A DNA stretch of 24,659 nt from Thermaceae bacterium (GTDB lineage Bacteria; Deinococcota; Deinococci; Deinococcales; Marinithermaceae), in contig WFXV01000075.1 of NCBI GenBank assembly GCA_015490435.1, positions 1-24,659 of the forward strand, in the 5' to 3' direction. Both the position numbers and the translations under genes were made by a program. The notes below the pieces were generated by a model. It saw nothing but the letters and a program-made list of their open reading frames with translations, made no database searches and was not told the DNA's origin. Shown here piece by piece: positions 10,812 to 18,373 of the stretch (positions are counted from its first letter, which is position 1; every line of letters begins with the position of its first letter).

Positions 10812-10850
10812 TAAACTCGGAAAGCGGCCGGCTAGGCCGAGGAGGCGAAC

Positions 10851-11888
10851 GTGCTCACCTACGCGATCCGGAGGCTTTTGCAGCTGCCCATCGTGCTCTT
10901 CGTGGTCTCGGTGGTCATCGTCGGGCTTCTCCAGTTCCTGCCCCCGACGGCGCGGGCTGCCGCTTACGTGAAGAGCGAGCAGCAGCTCGCCCACATCGAC
11001 GAGATCATCAAGCAGTACAACCTGGACGCGCCCTTTTACGTGCAGTACTGGACCTGGCTGAAAAACGCCCTGCAGGGGAACCTGGGGTTTTCCCGGGTGG
11101 ATAAGAAGCCGGTGCTCGAATCCATCGCCACCCGGCTCCCGGTCTCCGCCGAGCTCGTGCTCTACGCCTTTTTGCCCACCCTGCTCTTTTCGGTCTGGCT
11201 GGGGACGCTCGCCGCCATCTACCGGGACCGCTTCTTAGACCAGCTGATCCGGGTGCTGGCGGTGGTCTTCTGGTCGCTGCCCACCTTCGTGCTGGGCATC
11301 GCGCTGGTGGCGGTGATCTACGGCTACTTCAAGCTCTTCGGCATCGGCCGGCTCCCCCCCGACCTGATCATCCAGCTCGCCCAGCAGGCGAACGCCGGCG
11401 AGTTCCGCTACTACACCGGGCTACTCACCATCGACGGGCTCCTAAACGGCCGGCTCGACGTCGCCCTGGCGGCGCTCAAGCACCTCGTGCTCCCCACCAT
11501 CACCCTGATCCTGGTGCTCGGCGCCCAGATCGTGCGGGTGATGCGCTCCTCGATGCTCGACGAGCTGGGCAAGGACTACGTGCGCACCGCCCGGGCCAAG
11601 GGCCTACCGGAAAAGGTCGTCTACTACAAGCACGCCCGCCGCAACGCCCTGATCCCGGTGATCACCCTTGCCGGGCTGATGTTCGCCTTCATGCTGAACG
11701 GGGTGGTGATCACCGAGACGATCTTCAACCTCCCGGGGCTCGGGCAGTGGGCGGCGGCGGCGGCGATCCAGCTGGACCAGCCGTCGATCCTGGGGTTCGC
11801 CCTCTTTACCGCCTTCATCGTCGCCCTCGCCAACATCGCGGTGGACATGCTCTACGCCCTGGTGGACCCGCGGATTCGCTACGAGTGA
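10851..11888 (+). CDS. dppB: ABC transporter permease, DppB/OppB-like
   Basis: The 345-residue inner-membrane permease forms half of the peptide channel. The N-terminus MLTYAIRRLLQLPIVLFVVS is typical of the DppB family, and about six membrane segments follow. The cytoplasmic EAA loop that docks the ATPase reads DYVRTARAKGLPEKVVYYKH with RRNALIPV after it. GVVITETIFNLPGLGQW is another family mark. The GTG start follows GAGGAGG at good spacing. The partner permease begins after seven bases. Confidence 0.93.
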   Translation: MLTYAIRRLLQLPIVLFVVSVVIVGLLQFLPPTARAAAYVKSEQQLAHIDEIIKQYNLDAPFYVQYWTWLKNALQGNLGFSRVDKKPVLESIATRLPVSAELVLYAFLPTLLFSVWLGTLAAIYRDRFLDQLIRVLAVVFWSLPTFVLGIALVAVIYGYFKLFGIGRLPPDLIIQLAQQANAGEFRYYTGLLTIDGLLNGRLDVALAALKHLVLPTITLILVLGAQIVRVMRSSMLDELGKDYVRTARAKGLPEKVVYYKHARRNALIPVITLAGLMFAFMLNGVVITETIFNLPGLGQWAAAAAIQLDQPSILGFALFTAFIVALANIAVDMLYALVDPRIRYE

Positions 11889-11895
11889 GGAAGCC

Positions 11896-12909
11896 ATGGC
11901 CGAAGCGACCCTCCTGAAACCCAAGCGCGAGTCCTTCTGGCGCTCCCGCGCCTGGCGGCGGTTCCGCCGCAACCCGCTGGCGATCGTCGGCACCCTGATC
12001 GTGCTCTTTTTCATGCTGGTGGCGATCTTCGCCCCCGCCCTCACCGCCGACCGCATGGGCCGAAACTGCCTCCGCGACCTGGGCGTGAAGCGCACCGAGG
12101 CGGTCAAGGTACTCAGGAACCCGCTCTCCCCCAAGTTCTGGCAGGCGACCCTGCACCCCCCGGCCTCCTGCTACAAGATCCCCCGGAAGGGCTACTCGCC
12201 GATTCCCAAGCACCCTTCGAGGAAGTACCCGCTCGGGCTCTCGGGGGGCGGCTACGACATCCTCTACGGGCTCATCTGGGGCGCCCGGAGCGCCTTCTAC
12301 GTGGGCATCCTGGTGATCAGCGTCGCACTTCTCATCGGCATCCTAATCGGCGGACTCACCGGCTACCTGGGCGGCTGGGTGGACAACACCCTGATGCGCT
12401 TCACCGACGCGGTCTACGCCTTCCCCGGCCTGGTCCTGGTGATGGTGGCGGTGACCATCTTCGGCCGCAGCCTGACCACGATCATGCTGGCGATCGCGAT
12501 CGTCAGCTGGCCCACCTACGCCCGGATGCTCCGGGGGAACATCCTGAAGGTCAAGGCCCAGGACTTCGTGGACGCGGCCCGGGCGCTCGGCGCCGGTCCG
12601 GTGCGCATCTTCTTCAAGCATGTCCTGCCCAACGCCATCGGGCCCCTGATCATCCTGGCGAGCCTTGACATCGGCTCGATCGTGCTCTCGGTGGCGGCCT
12701 TGAGCTTCCTCGGCCTCGGGCCCGAGATCGGGTTCGCCGACTGGGGGCAGATGGTGAACTTCGCCCGCAACTGGATCGTGGGGCCGCCGGGCGAGCCCCT
12801 CAAGTACTGGTACACCTGGGTCTGGCCGGGGCTTGCCATCGCGCTCTTCGTGCTCGGGTGGAACCTGCTCGGGGACGCGGTGCGCGACGCCCTCGACCCG
12901 AGAAGCTAA
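11896..12909 (+). CDS. dppC: ABC transporter permease, DppC/OppC-like, with a cysteine-bearing external loop
   Basis: The 337-residue second permease has the OppC_N-type start SRAWRRFRRNPLAIVGTLIV and a first membrane helix (about 28-50). It carries the EAA loop QDFVDAARALGAGPVRIFFK with HVLPNAIGPL after it, and SFLGLGPEIGFADWGQM near the end. The loop after helix 1 is long (about 50-120) and carries the protein's only two cysteines, C58 and C92. They lie on the outer side and so may form a disulfide. No ATPase gene (DppD/DppF) follows, so the motor must be encoded elsewhere. The operon ends at a hairpin directly before the next promoter. Confidence 0.93.
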   Translation: MAEATLLKPKRESFWRSRAWRRFRRNPLAIVGTLIVLFFMLVAIFAPALTADRMGRNCLRDLGVKRTEAVKVLRNPLSPKFWQATLHPPASCYKIPRKGYSPIPKHPSRKYPLGLSGGGYDILYGLIWGARSAFYVGILVISVALLIGILIGGLTGYLGGWVDNTLMRFTDAVYAFPGLVLVMVAVTIFGRSLTTIMLAIAIVSWPTYARMLRGNILKVKAQDFVDAARALGAGPVRIFFKHVLPNAIGPLIILASLDIGSIVLSVAALSFLGLGPEIGFADWGQMVNFARNWIVGPPGEPLKYWYTWVWPGLAIALFVLGWNLLGDAVRDALDPRS

Positions 12910-12925
12910 GAGCCCCGTCCCTGAC

Positions 12926-12956
12926 GGCTCCCGCTCGAAGCCAGCGGGGGCTTTTT
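12926..12956 (+). terminator. Intrinsic terminator after the permease genes
   Basis: GGCTCCCGCT pairs with AGCGGGGGCT (ten pairs including two G-T wobbles) around a seven-base loop, followed by five Ts. The last T is also the first base of the next promoter's TG extension, so termination and re-initiation are packed end to end. Confidence 0.82.
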
Positions 12957-12964
12957 GCTATACT
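12956..12964 (+). promoter_or_regulatory. Extended -10 promoter of the second solute-binding protein gene
   Basis: TGCTATACT fits TGnTAtaaT at five of six -10 positions with the TG extension. It starts on the last T of the terminator. The predicted start near 12971 gives a leader of about 25 bases. Confidence 0.65.
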
Positions 12965-12970
12965 GGGCCG

Positions 12971-12995
12971 CGTACGAAAGGTACGGGAGGTGATT
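12971..12995 (+). promoter_or_regulatory. 5' leader hairpin and near-perfect Shine-Dalgarno of the second binding protein
   Basis: CGTAC (12971-12975) pairs with GTACG (12981-12985) around GAAAG, at the predicted 5' end of the message. GGGAGGTGATT follows directly before the ATG, a near-complete match to the 16S rRNA 3' end. A 5'-terminal hairpin ahead of a strong ribosome site is a layout that could stabilise an abundant message. Confidence 0.5.
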
Positions 12996-14726
12996 ATGAG
13001 GAAGAAGTTCGGGATCCTGGCAGCGCTCGCGTTCCTTCTCGGGATCGCCTGGGCGGCGGTGCCGAAGGACACCTACGTCTACATGACCTTCGGCGACATC
13101 GACACCCTCGACCCCGCGCAGGCCTACGACACCGCCTCGCTGCATATCATCGAGAACGTCTACGAGACCCTCTACACCTACAAGAAGGACTCGCTCACCG
13201 AGTACGAGCCGCTGCTCGCCACCAGCTACGAGATCAAGGACGGCGGCAAGACCTACATCTTCCACCTCCGGAAAGGCGTGCAGTTCCACTCCGGCAACCC
13301 CATGACCTGCCGGGACGCTGAGTACTCGTTCGAGCGCATCCTGGTGACGAACCCCGGCGACGGGCCCGGCTGGTTCTTCGCCGAGAGCCTGATCGGCTAC
13401 GACTCGAACGCGAAGAGCGCCCTCGGGGAGAACGCCTCGCCGGAGGAGTACGACAAGTACTGGGAGCTCATCGACAAGAGCGTCGAGTGCGACGACCTCT
13501 ACACCCTCCGCTTCACCCTGGTGAAGCCCGACCCCAGCTTCTTCGCCAAGCTGCTCTACGCCGGCGCCGCCATCGTGGACTCCAACTGGGCGATCGAGCA
13601 CGGCGAGTGGAGCGGCACCAAGAAGGACTGGCTCGACTGGGCGGGTAAGGACCTCCGCCAGGGCTACCTCCACAAGCACATGTCGGGCACCGGCCCCTAC
13701 AAGCTCGTCAAGTGGGACGGCGAGAACGTGGTGGCCGAGGCCTTCGACAAGTACTGGGGTAAGAAGCCCAAGATCAAGCGGGTGCTGATCCAGATCGTGA
13801 AGGAGCAGGCCACCCGGCTTGAGGCCCTAAAGCGCGGCGACGCCGACCGGGTGACGGTGAACGACTGGGCCACGGTCGAGTCGCAGGTGCGGGGCCTGCC
13901 CGGGGTGAAGGTCTGGAGCGACCCGAACTGGGCGCCCGCCGGGGCCGGGGTGATCTTCTTCAACTTCAAGGTCGAGGGCAAGGATAACCCCTACATCGGT
14001 AAGAACACCCCGCGTGACCTCTTCAGCGACATCAACGTCCGCAAGGCGTTCGCCCACCTGGTGGACCAGGACGCCCTGATCGAGGAGATCTTCCTCGGCC
14101 ACGGCGTCAAGCTCACCATGGCCCTGCCGCCCTCGTTCCTCGGCTACGACCCGACCATCCCGATCTACGAGTTCGACCCCGACAAGGCCGAGGCGTACTT
14201 CAAGAAGGCCTTCGGCGGCAAGCTCTGGGACGAGGGCTTCGAGATCACCATCACCTACAACCAGGGCAACACCTTCCGCCAGACCATCGCCGAGATGCTG
14301 AAGGCCAACGTCGAGGCGATCAATCCCAAGTTCAAGGTCAACGTCCGCGGCCTGCAGTGGCCCGACTACCTGCGGAGCGCCCGGAACAAGATGCTGCCGA
14401 TCTGGCCGCTCGGCTGGATCGCCGACTACGCCGACCCCGACAACTTCATCCACCCCTTCTATCACTCCAAGGGCGCGCTCGCGAAGCGGCAGAACCTGAA
14501 CATCCCCGAGCTCGACAAGCTGATCGAGGAGGCCCGGGCCACCGTGGATCCCGAGAAGCGGGCCGAGATCTACAAGAAGATCGGGCGGCTCGCCCATGAC
14601 CTGGCGGTGAACGTGCCGCTGCCCTCGCAGTCGCCGTTCATCGTCACCCGAGACAACCTGAAGGGCGTCTACTACAACCCGATGCGCTCGGGGACCTTCC
14701 TCTGGAAGGACATCTACAAGGAGTAA
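12996..14726 (+). CDS. ABC transporter solute-binding protein, peptide/opine family 5, copy 2
   Basis: The 576-residue exported protein is a close paralogue of the binding protein at 8997-10766, with long shared stretches such as YETLYTYKKDSLTEYEP, FHSGNPMTCRD and HGVKLTM. The signal peptide MRKKFGILAALAFLLGIAWA is cut before AVPKDTY, and there is no lipobox. Two segments are shorter than in copy 1, after GYDSNAK and before DLFSDINV. The second of these may contact ligand and alter specificity. The only cysteines, C105 and C165, are at the same places as in copy 1. It has its own promoter and terminator, so the two receptors can be expressed independently for one permease pair. The ATG at 12996 was chosen for its ribosome site. 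Confidence 0.93.
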   Translation: MRKKFGILAALAFLLGIAWAAVPKDTYVYMTFGDIDTLDPAQAYDTASLHIIENVYETLYTYKKDSLTEYEPLLATSYEIKDGGKTYIFHLRKGVQFHSGNPMTCRDAEYSFERILVTNPGDGPGWFFAESLIGYDSNAKSALGENASPEEYDKYWELIDKSVECDDLYTLRFTLVKPDPSFFAKLLYAGAAIVDSNWAIEHGEWSGTKKDWLDWAGKDLRQGYLHKHMSGTGPYKLVKWDGENVVAEAFDKYWGKKPKIKRVLIQIVKEQATRLEALKRGDADRVTVNDWATVESQVRGLPGVKVWSDPNWAPAGAGVIFFNFKVEGKDNPYIGKNTPRDLFSDINVRKAFAHLVDQDALIEEIFLGHGVKLTMALPPSFLGYDPTIPIYEFDPDKAEAYFKKAFGGKLWDEGFEITITYNQGNTFRQTIAEMLKANVEAINPKFKVNVRGLQWPDYLRSARNKMLPIWPLGWIADYADPDNFIHPFYHSKGALAKRQNLNIPELDKLIEEARATVDPEKRAEIYKKIGRLAHDLAVNVPLPSQSPFIVTRDNLKGVYYNPMRSGTFLWKDIYKE

Positions 14727-14745
14727 GGGCCAAAAGGTCCGCTCG

Positions 14746-14773
14746 CCCCGGGGCCCTAGGGCCCCGGGGTTTT
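14746..14773 (+). terminator. Strong intrinsic terminator after the second binding protein
   Basis: CCCCGGGGCCC and GGGCCCCGGGG form a perfect 11-bp stem around TA, then TTTT. The T tract overlaps the TAA stop of the convergent trmB gene. On the minus strand no T tract follows the stem, so it acts mainly on the transporter message. Confidence 0.88.
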
Positions 14774-15722
14774 AGTAGGAGCGCTTTTGGACCCTTAGGC
14801 CCTGGGCAGCGAGCCAGTCCACCAGAAAACCGACCGCGTGCCGCACTCCGGGGGTGACCAGGGGGTCGCCGAAGCGCTTGAGCCCGGCGTAGAGGCCGTG
14901 GGTGCTGGGGCGGAGCTCGAGGAGGAGTTCTTGGATGAGCTCGAGCTCAGGCTCCTCCACCCGCACCAGGAAGTAGTACCCCTCGGGATAGCGGTGGGTG
15001 CGCTCGAGGAAGATCGCGTGCCCGCCGGGGAAGGCGTGGACCATCTTTTCGAAGTCCCGGATCTCGGGAAGCGGGCCTTCGAGGATCGCGTGGGGCATGC
15101 CGTCCTCCTTTCTAAGCGGCGGGAAGACCTCGCGGGCCTCGGCCACCTTGGTAAAGACCGCGTGGTAAAACCGGCGGCCGCGCTTTTTCCACTTCTCGGC
15201 GTACTTGGTGGTGAGGACCTCGGGGGGTGGGGGAAGGGTCTGGACCTCGAAAAGGCCGCTCCTCCTTCCCTCCTCGAGGGCGAAGGCGAAGTAGTCGGGG
15301 TGGTCGGTGGTCAGAAAAAGCGCGCCCCCATCGGCCAGCCGGGTCGAGAGCAGGCGAAAAAAGGGCACCTGCAAAAGCCGCCGCTCGGCGTGGCGGCTTT
15401 TCGGCCAGGGGTCGGGGAAGTTGACGTAGACCCGGGCGAGGGCCCGGGGGGGCACCAGGTTCCGAAGGACGAACCCGGCCATCCCCTTAAAAAGCCGGAC
15501 CGGCTCGATCCCCTCGCGGCAAAGCCGCCTGAGCGCCCGCACCACGCTCGCCCCGGCGGCCTCGACCCCGAGGAGGTTCCACTCGGGATGCGCGCGGGCG
15601 AGGGTGACCAGAAACCGCCCGTCCCCGAAGCCGATCTCGAGCACGAGCGGCCCCTCCCGCCCGAAGGTGGCGGCGGGGTCCAGGGGAAAGCGAAGCTCGG
15701 CGAAGCGAAGCAGGCGCGCCAT
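14772..15722 (-). CDS. trmB: tRNA (guanine-N7-)-methyltransferase, long form
   Basis: This SAM-dependent enzyme makes m7G46 in the variable loop of tRNAs. Residues 28-37, LEIGFGDGRF, are the SAM-binding loop. NFPDPWPKSRHAERRL (101-116) is the TrmB signature, and TKYAEKW (172-178) is the C-terminal catalytic motif. At 316 residues it is about 100 longer than the E. coli type. The extra C-terminal part (about 205-316) resembles the extended form known from some thermophiles, where it is thought to stabilise the protein or tRNA contact. It is divergent from the holin-like gene with only 20 bases between the starts. Confidence 0.93.
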   Translation of the reverse strand: MARLLRFAELRFPLDPAATFGREGPLVLEIGFGDGRFLVTLARAHPEWNLLGVEAAGASVVRALRRLCREGIEPVRLFKGMAGFVLRNLVPPRALARVYVNFPDPWPKSRHAERRLLQVPFFRLLSTRLADGGALFLTTDHPDYFAFALEEGRRSGLFEVQTLPPPPEVLTTKYAEKWKKRGRRFYHAVFTKVAEAREVFPPLRKEDGMPHAILEGPLPEIRDFEKMVHAFPGGHAIFLERTHRYPEGYYFLVRVEEPELELIQELLLELRPSTHGLYAGLKRFGDPLVTPGVRHAVGFLVDWLAAQGLRVQKRSY

Positions 15723-15730
15723 GCGCCCTG

Positions 15731-15746
15731 TAGCATACCGGTATGC
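15731..15746. promoter_or_regulatory. Divergent promoter with 14-bp palindrome between trmB and the holin-like gene
   Basis: On the plus strand TAGCAT (15731-15736) is followed by six bases and the ATG at 15743, a leaderless layout. On the minus strand TATGCT (15732-15737) lies nine bases before the trmB ATG. Both -10 boxes sit in GCATACCGGTATGC (15733-15746), a perfect palindrome. The two promoters therefore use the same DNA and should compete. Confidence 0.6.
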
Positions 15747-16096
15747 GGGCGCTCCTTTTGCGCTGGCTCTTGAACACGCTCGCGCTCTGGGTGGTGAGCG
15801 AGCTTTACGCGGGCGTCTACTTCGCGCCCGGGAGCGGCCTCGACGACTACCTGGTGGCGGGCCTGGTGCTCGGCCTTCTGAACGCGCTCATCCGGCCGAT
15901 CCTGCTCCTTCTCACCCTGCCCCTAAACCTCCTTACCCTCGGGCTTTTCACCCTGGTGGTGAACGCGCTCGTGCTCTGGCTCGTGGCCTGGGCCACTTCC
16001 CTCGAGGTCCAGGGGTTTACCGGCGCCTTCATCGGCGCCCTGTTGCTCTCCCTCGTCTCCTTCGCCCTTAACCTCCTTATCAAGGAGGACGCGTAG
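15743..16096 (+). CDS. Phage holin family 4 superfamily membrane protein (YvlD-like)
   Basis: The 117-residue protein has four hydrophobic segments and the family pattern GLVLGLLNALIRPILLLLTL followed by PLNLLTLGLFTLVVNALVLW. Despite the holin name, members are widespread chromosomal inner-membrane proteins (YvlD in Bacillus) of unknown role, possibly linked to envelope stress. There is no phage gene nearby. The ATG follows a -10 box by six bases, so the message is probably leaderless. The YwiC-like gene begins 12 bases after the stop. Confidence 0.88.
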   Translation: MRALLLRWLLNTLALWVVSELYAGVYFAPGSGLDDYLVAGLVLGLLNALIRPILLLLTLPLNLLTLGLFTLVVNALVLWLVAWATSLEVQGFTGAFIGALLLSLVSFALNLLIKEDA

Positions 16097-16108
16097 GCTA
16101 AGGGCGCC

Positions 16109-16900
16109 ATGGCCACGCGCACGCCCTCCCTCCTCCGCAGCGTCGCCCTGCCCGCCGAGCACGGCGGCTGGGGCTTCACCCTCGAGCCCATCCTGCTCGG
16201 CCTCGCCCTCGCCCCGAGCACCGCCGGGCTCGGGGTCGGCGTCATGGGGCTTTTTGCCTTCCTCGCCCACCACCCGATCAAGCTCGCCCTCTCCGACCTG
16301 CGCCGGGGCCACCGCTACCCCCGCACCCTGCTCGCCCTCAAGGTGGGAGGGGTCTACGTGCTGCTTTCGGCCCTTGGGCTCGCCCTCGCCCTACAGAGCG
16401 CCGAGGCGCCCTTCCTCCTGCCGCTCTTCCTCGGGCTTCCGATGGCGTTTTTGAAGGTCGGCCTCGACGCCGCCGGCCGCGGGCGGAGCTTCGTCGGCGA
16501 GATGGCCGGGGCGCTCGGGGCGGCGACGCTGGCCCCGGCGGCGGTCCTGGCCGGCGGCGGGAGCCCGGAGTGGGCCACGGGGAGCTGGCTCGTGCTCGCG
16601 CTCCGCTCGCTGGTCTCGATCCGCTACGCCCGGGCGGCGGTGCGCCGGGCGCGGGGGCTTCCGGTGAGCCTGGCCTCGATGGCCGCCACCGCCCTCCTCG
16701 GCACCCTGCTCGCGGTCCTCTTTGCCGCCCTCGGCTGGATCCCCTGGCTGGGCGCGGCGGCGATCGCGGCGCTTGCGGTCTACGCCCTGGTCATGCTCCG
16801 CCGGCCCCCGATCCCGGCCAAGAAGGTGGGCTGGGGCCAGATGTTCTGGGGCTGGGCGACGGTCCTGTTGGTCGCCGCCGGCTACTGGCTCGGGCTCTAG
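16109..16900 (+). CDS. YwiC-like integral membrane protein
   Basis: The 263-residue protein has about eight hydrophobic segments. It opens with LPAEHGGWGFTLEPILLGLA, matching the conserved N-terminal P-x-EHG-x-W motif of the YwiC-like family, whose function is not established. HHPIKLALSDLRRGHRYPRT is a basic cytoplasmic loop, also typical. It probably shares a message with the holin-like gene. It is convergent with the next gene, with five bases between the two stops and no hairpin. Confidence 0.8.
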   Translation: MATRTPSLLRSVALPAEHGGWGFTLEPILLGLALAPSTAGLGVGVMGLFAFLAHHPIKLALSDLRRGHRYPRTLLALKVGGVYVLLSALGLALALQSAEAPFLLPLFLGLPMAFLKVGLDAAGRGRSFVGEMAGALGAATLAPAAVLAGGGSPEWATGSWLVLALRSLVSIRYARAAVRRARGLPVSLASMAATALLGTLLAVLFAALGWIPWLGAAAIAALAVYALVMLRRPPIPAKKVGWGQMFWGWATVLLVAAGYWLGL

Positions 16901-16905
16901 CGCTT

Positions 16906-17343
16906 TTACTGCTCCTCACGGTGCTTGCGCATCCGCCAGAGCATCTCGTTGGTCACCACCCGGCGGCTCATCGCGTAGACGAAGACGACCATGGCAAAAA
17001 GCTGGAGCAAAGCGGAGAGGAAAAGCCCCGCGTCCAAGAGGTCGCCGTGGCCCCGGGCGGCGGCGAGGGGCTCGAGCACGCTCCGCAAAAGTAGCCCCAG
17101 GTTCAGGCTCCAGTAGGTGAGGGCCTCGAGCCCCGGCTGCTTGATCTGGCCGGGGCGGGGCATCATCCAGTAGGCCACCCCGAAGACCATGTTCATGAAA
17201 AAGCCCACCACCCCGGCGTGGACGTGCACGCTCCGCCAGGGGCCCATGAGCCCGGGATCGAGGTAGAAGAGCACCCCGAGCACCCCGTTTACCAGGAGCC
17301 AGAAAAGCGAGGTCCGGACGAAGAGGTACTCGTAGTAAAACAT
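16906..17343 (-). CDS. Small haem-copper oxidase subunit I-like membrane protein (NorB/CcoN-like fragment family)
   Basis: The 145-residue protein has four hydrophobic segments. HVHAGVVGFFMNMVFGVAYW and the following MMPRPG (H40, H42) resemble the GHNAVGFFLT...YYFVPK region of cbb3 oxidase and nitric oxide reductase catalytic subunits. LEALTYWSLNLGLLLRS resembles the helix after it. It is far too short to be a whole oxidase (about 450 residues). It could be a stand-alone haem-binding or assembly protein, or a relic fixed as its own gene. The ATG at 17343 overlaps the Usp stop by one base (TGATG), so the two are coupled; eight upstream codons in frame are not needed. Family assignment is moderate and function unknown. 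Confidence 0.65.
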   Translation of the reverse strand: MFYYEYLFVRTSLFWLLVNGVLGVLFYLDPGLMGPWRSVHVHAGVVGFFMNMVFGVAYWMMPRPGQIKQPGLEALTYWSLNLGLLLRSVLEPLAAARGHGDLLDAGLFLSALLQLFAMVVFVYAMSRRVVTNEMLWRMRKHREEQ

Positions 17344-18170
17344 CAGCGCACCAAGGCCACCGGGCACGCGGCCCGGCGGAGCACGTACTCGGTGGTGGAG
17401 CCGAGGAGGAGCTCAAAAACCCGCCCGCGCCCGAAGGCACCCATGACTAGGAGGTCGCTCGGCTCCGCGAGCTGCACGAGCTCCTGGGCGGGGTCGCCGG
17501 AGAGGGGCTTGGCGTGGGCGCGAACCCCGTGGGCCCTCAGGTACTCGACCCCCTCGGCGGCGAGCAGCGCGGCCCGGTCCAGGTCCTCGTCCACGCTCGC
17601 CACCAGGACCTCGAGCGCGATCCCCTCGAGCAGATCGGCGGCGAAGTGGAGCGCCCGGGCGGCGGAGTCGGAGCCGTCGTAGCTCACCACCAAACGCTCG
17701 GGCTCGACGAACGCGAGGGCCGCCACCAAGACCGGCACCGGGCTGATCCGGGCCACCCGCTCGACGGTGCTCCCGAGCCCGGTGGCCTCGTGCCCCTCCT
17801 GATCGCCGGCGCGCCCGATCGCCACCAGGTCGAAGGCGCGGGCTTCTTTGGCGATGACCTCGTAGGGCACCCCGGTGCGGATCACCCCCTCGAAGCGGAC
17901 CCCCTCGGCCTCGCGGGCGAGCCGCTCGAGCACCGCCTTCCCCCGGGCCTCGAGGGCCTCGTCGATCGCCTCGTGGTAGGTGGGCACCGGCACGCTGATC
18001 GCCCCGAAGTCGAGGAGCTCGGGGAAGCGGATGAGCCGCACGTCCTTGACGAAGAGGGCGACCAGCTCGGCCCCGAGCCGCCGCGCCAAGAAGAGCGCTA
18101 GGGCCTCCGCGCTCTTGGCCGGGGCCGATCCGTCGGTGGCGAGGAGAATGCGCTTGATCATCGCCTTCAT
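17343..18170 (-). CDS. Tandem universal stress protein (two Usp domains)
   Basis: The 275-residue protein holds two UspA-type domains. The first, about residues 4-150, starts IKRILLATDGSAPAKSAEAL; the second, about 158-275, has LVVSYDGSDSAARALHFAAD. The second domain keeps the ATP-binding pattern G-x2-G-x9-G-S-T (GAFGRGRVFELLLGST). The first has a variant with one extra residue (GRAG...GST), so the halves may differ in nucleotide binding. Such proteins act in the cytoplasm under energy or redox stress. The coupled oxidase-like gene hints at a respiratory link. An ATG at 18161 is an alternative start. A -10-like TAGCAT lies at 18185-18190. Confidence 0.9.
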   Translation of the reverse strand: MKAMIKRILLATDGSAPAKSAEALALFLARRLGAELVALFVKDVRLIRFPELLDFGAISVPVPTYHEAIDEALEARGKAVLERLAREAEGVRFEGVIRTGVPYEVIAKEARAFDLVAIGRAGDQEGHEATGLGSTVERVARISPVPVLVAALAFVEPERLVVSYDGSDSAARALHFAADLLEGIALEVLVASVDEDLDRAALLAAEGVEYLRAHGVRAHAKPLSGDPAQELVQLAEPSDLLVMGAFGRGRVFELLLGSTTEYVLRRAACPVALVR

Positions 18171-18241
18171 TCTTGCACGGGGGGATGCTAGACTTCCCCC
18201 GTGAGGTCCACGTTCACCCAGGGCTCAAAGAGTGCGGCTAT

Positions 18242-18251
18242 AAAAGAAAAA
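18242..18251 (-). terminator. T-rich tract directly after tRNA-Arg
   Basis: On the minus strand the tRNA's CCA end is followed by CTTTTTCTTTTATAG. A T tract behind the folded tRNA is a plausible end of transcription. There is no separate hairpin, so some read-through into the Usp gene is possible. Confidence 0.4.
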
Positions 18252-18252
18252 G

Positions 18253-18329
<77 letters not shown>

Positions 18330-18343
18330 ACTCAGCAACGGCT

Positions 18344-18373
18344 AATGTACCAAGTCGCTAGGGAGGTCGTCAA
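18344..18373 (-). promoter_or_regulatory. Promoter of tRNA-Arg (-35 TTGACG, 18 bp, -10 TACATT)
   Basis: TTGACG (18368-18373) and TACATT (18344-18349) on the minus strand are separated by 18 bp. The start would be about 8 bases before the tRNA's first base. The -35 box ends exactly where the GTG of the divergent chaperone gene begins. A possible plus-strand -10, TAATGT (18343-18348), occupies the same bases as the tRNA -10. Confidence 0.75.

Noticed and set aside
12858..12995. A longer N-terminus for the second binding protein, starting within the permease gene
   Set aside because: It would run through a terminator, a promoter and a near-perfect Shine-Dalgarno. The ATG at 12996 gives a clean signal peptide.
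15743..16096. Phage origin suggested by the holin family name
   Set aside because: The family is a common chromosomal membrane protein, and no phage lysis, structural or integrase gene is near.
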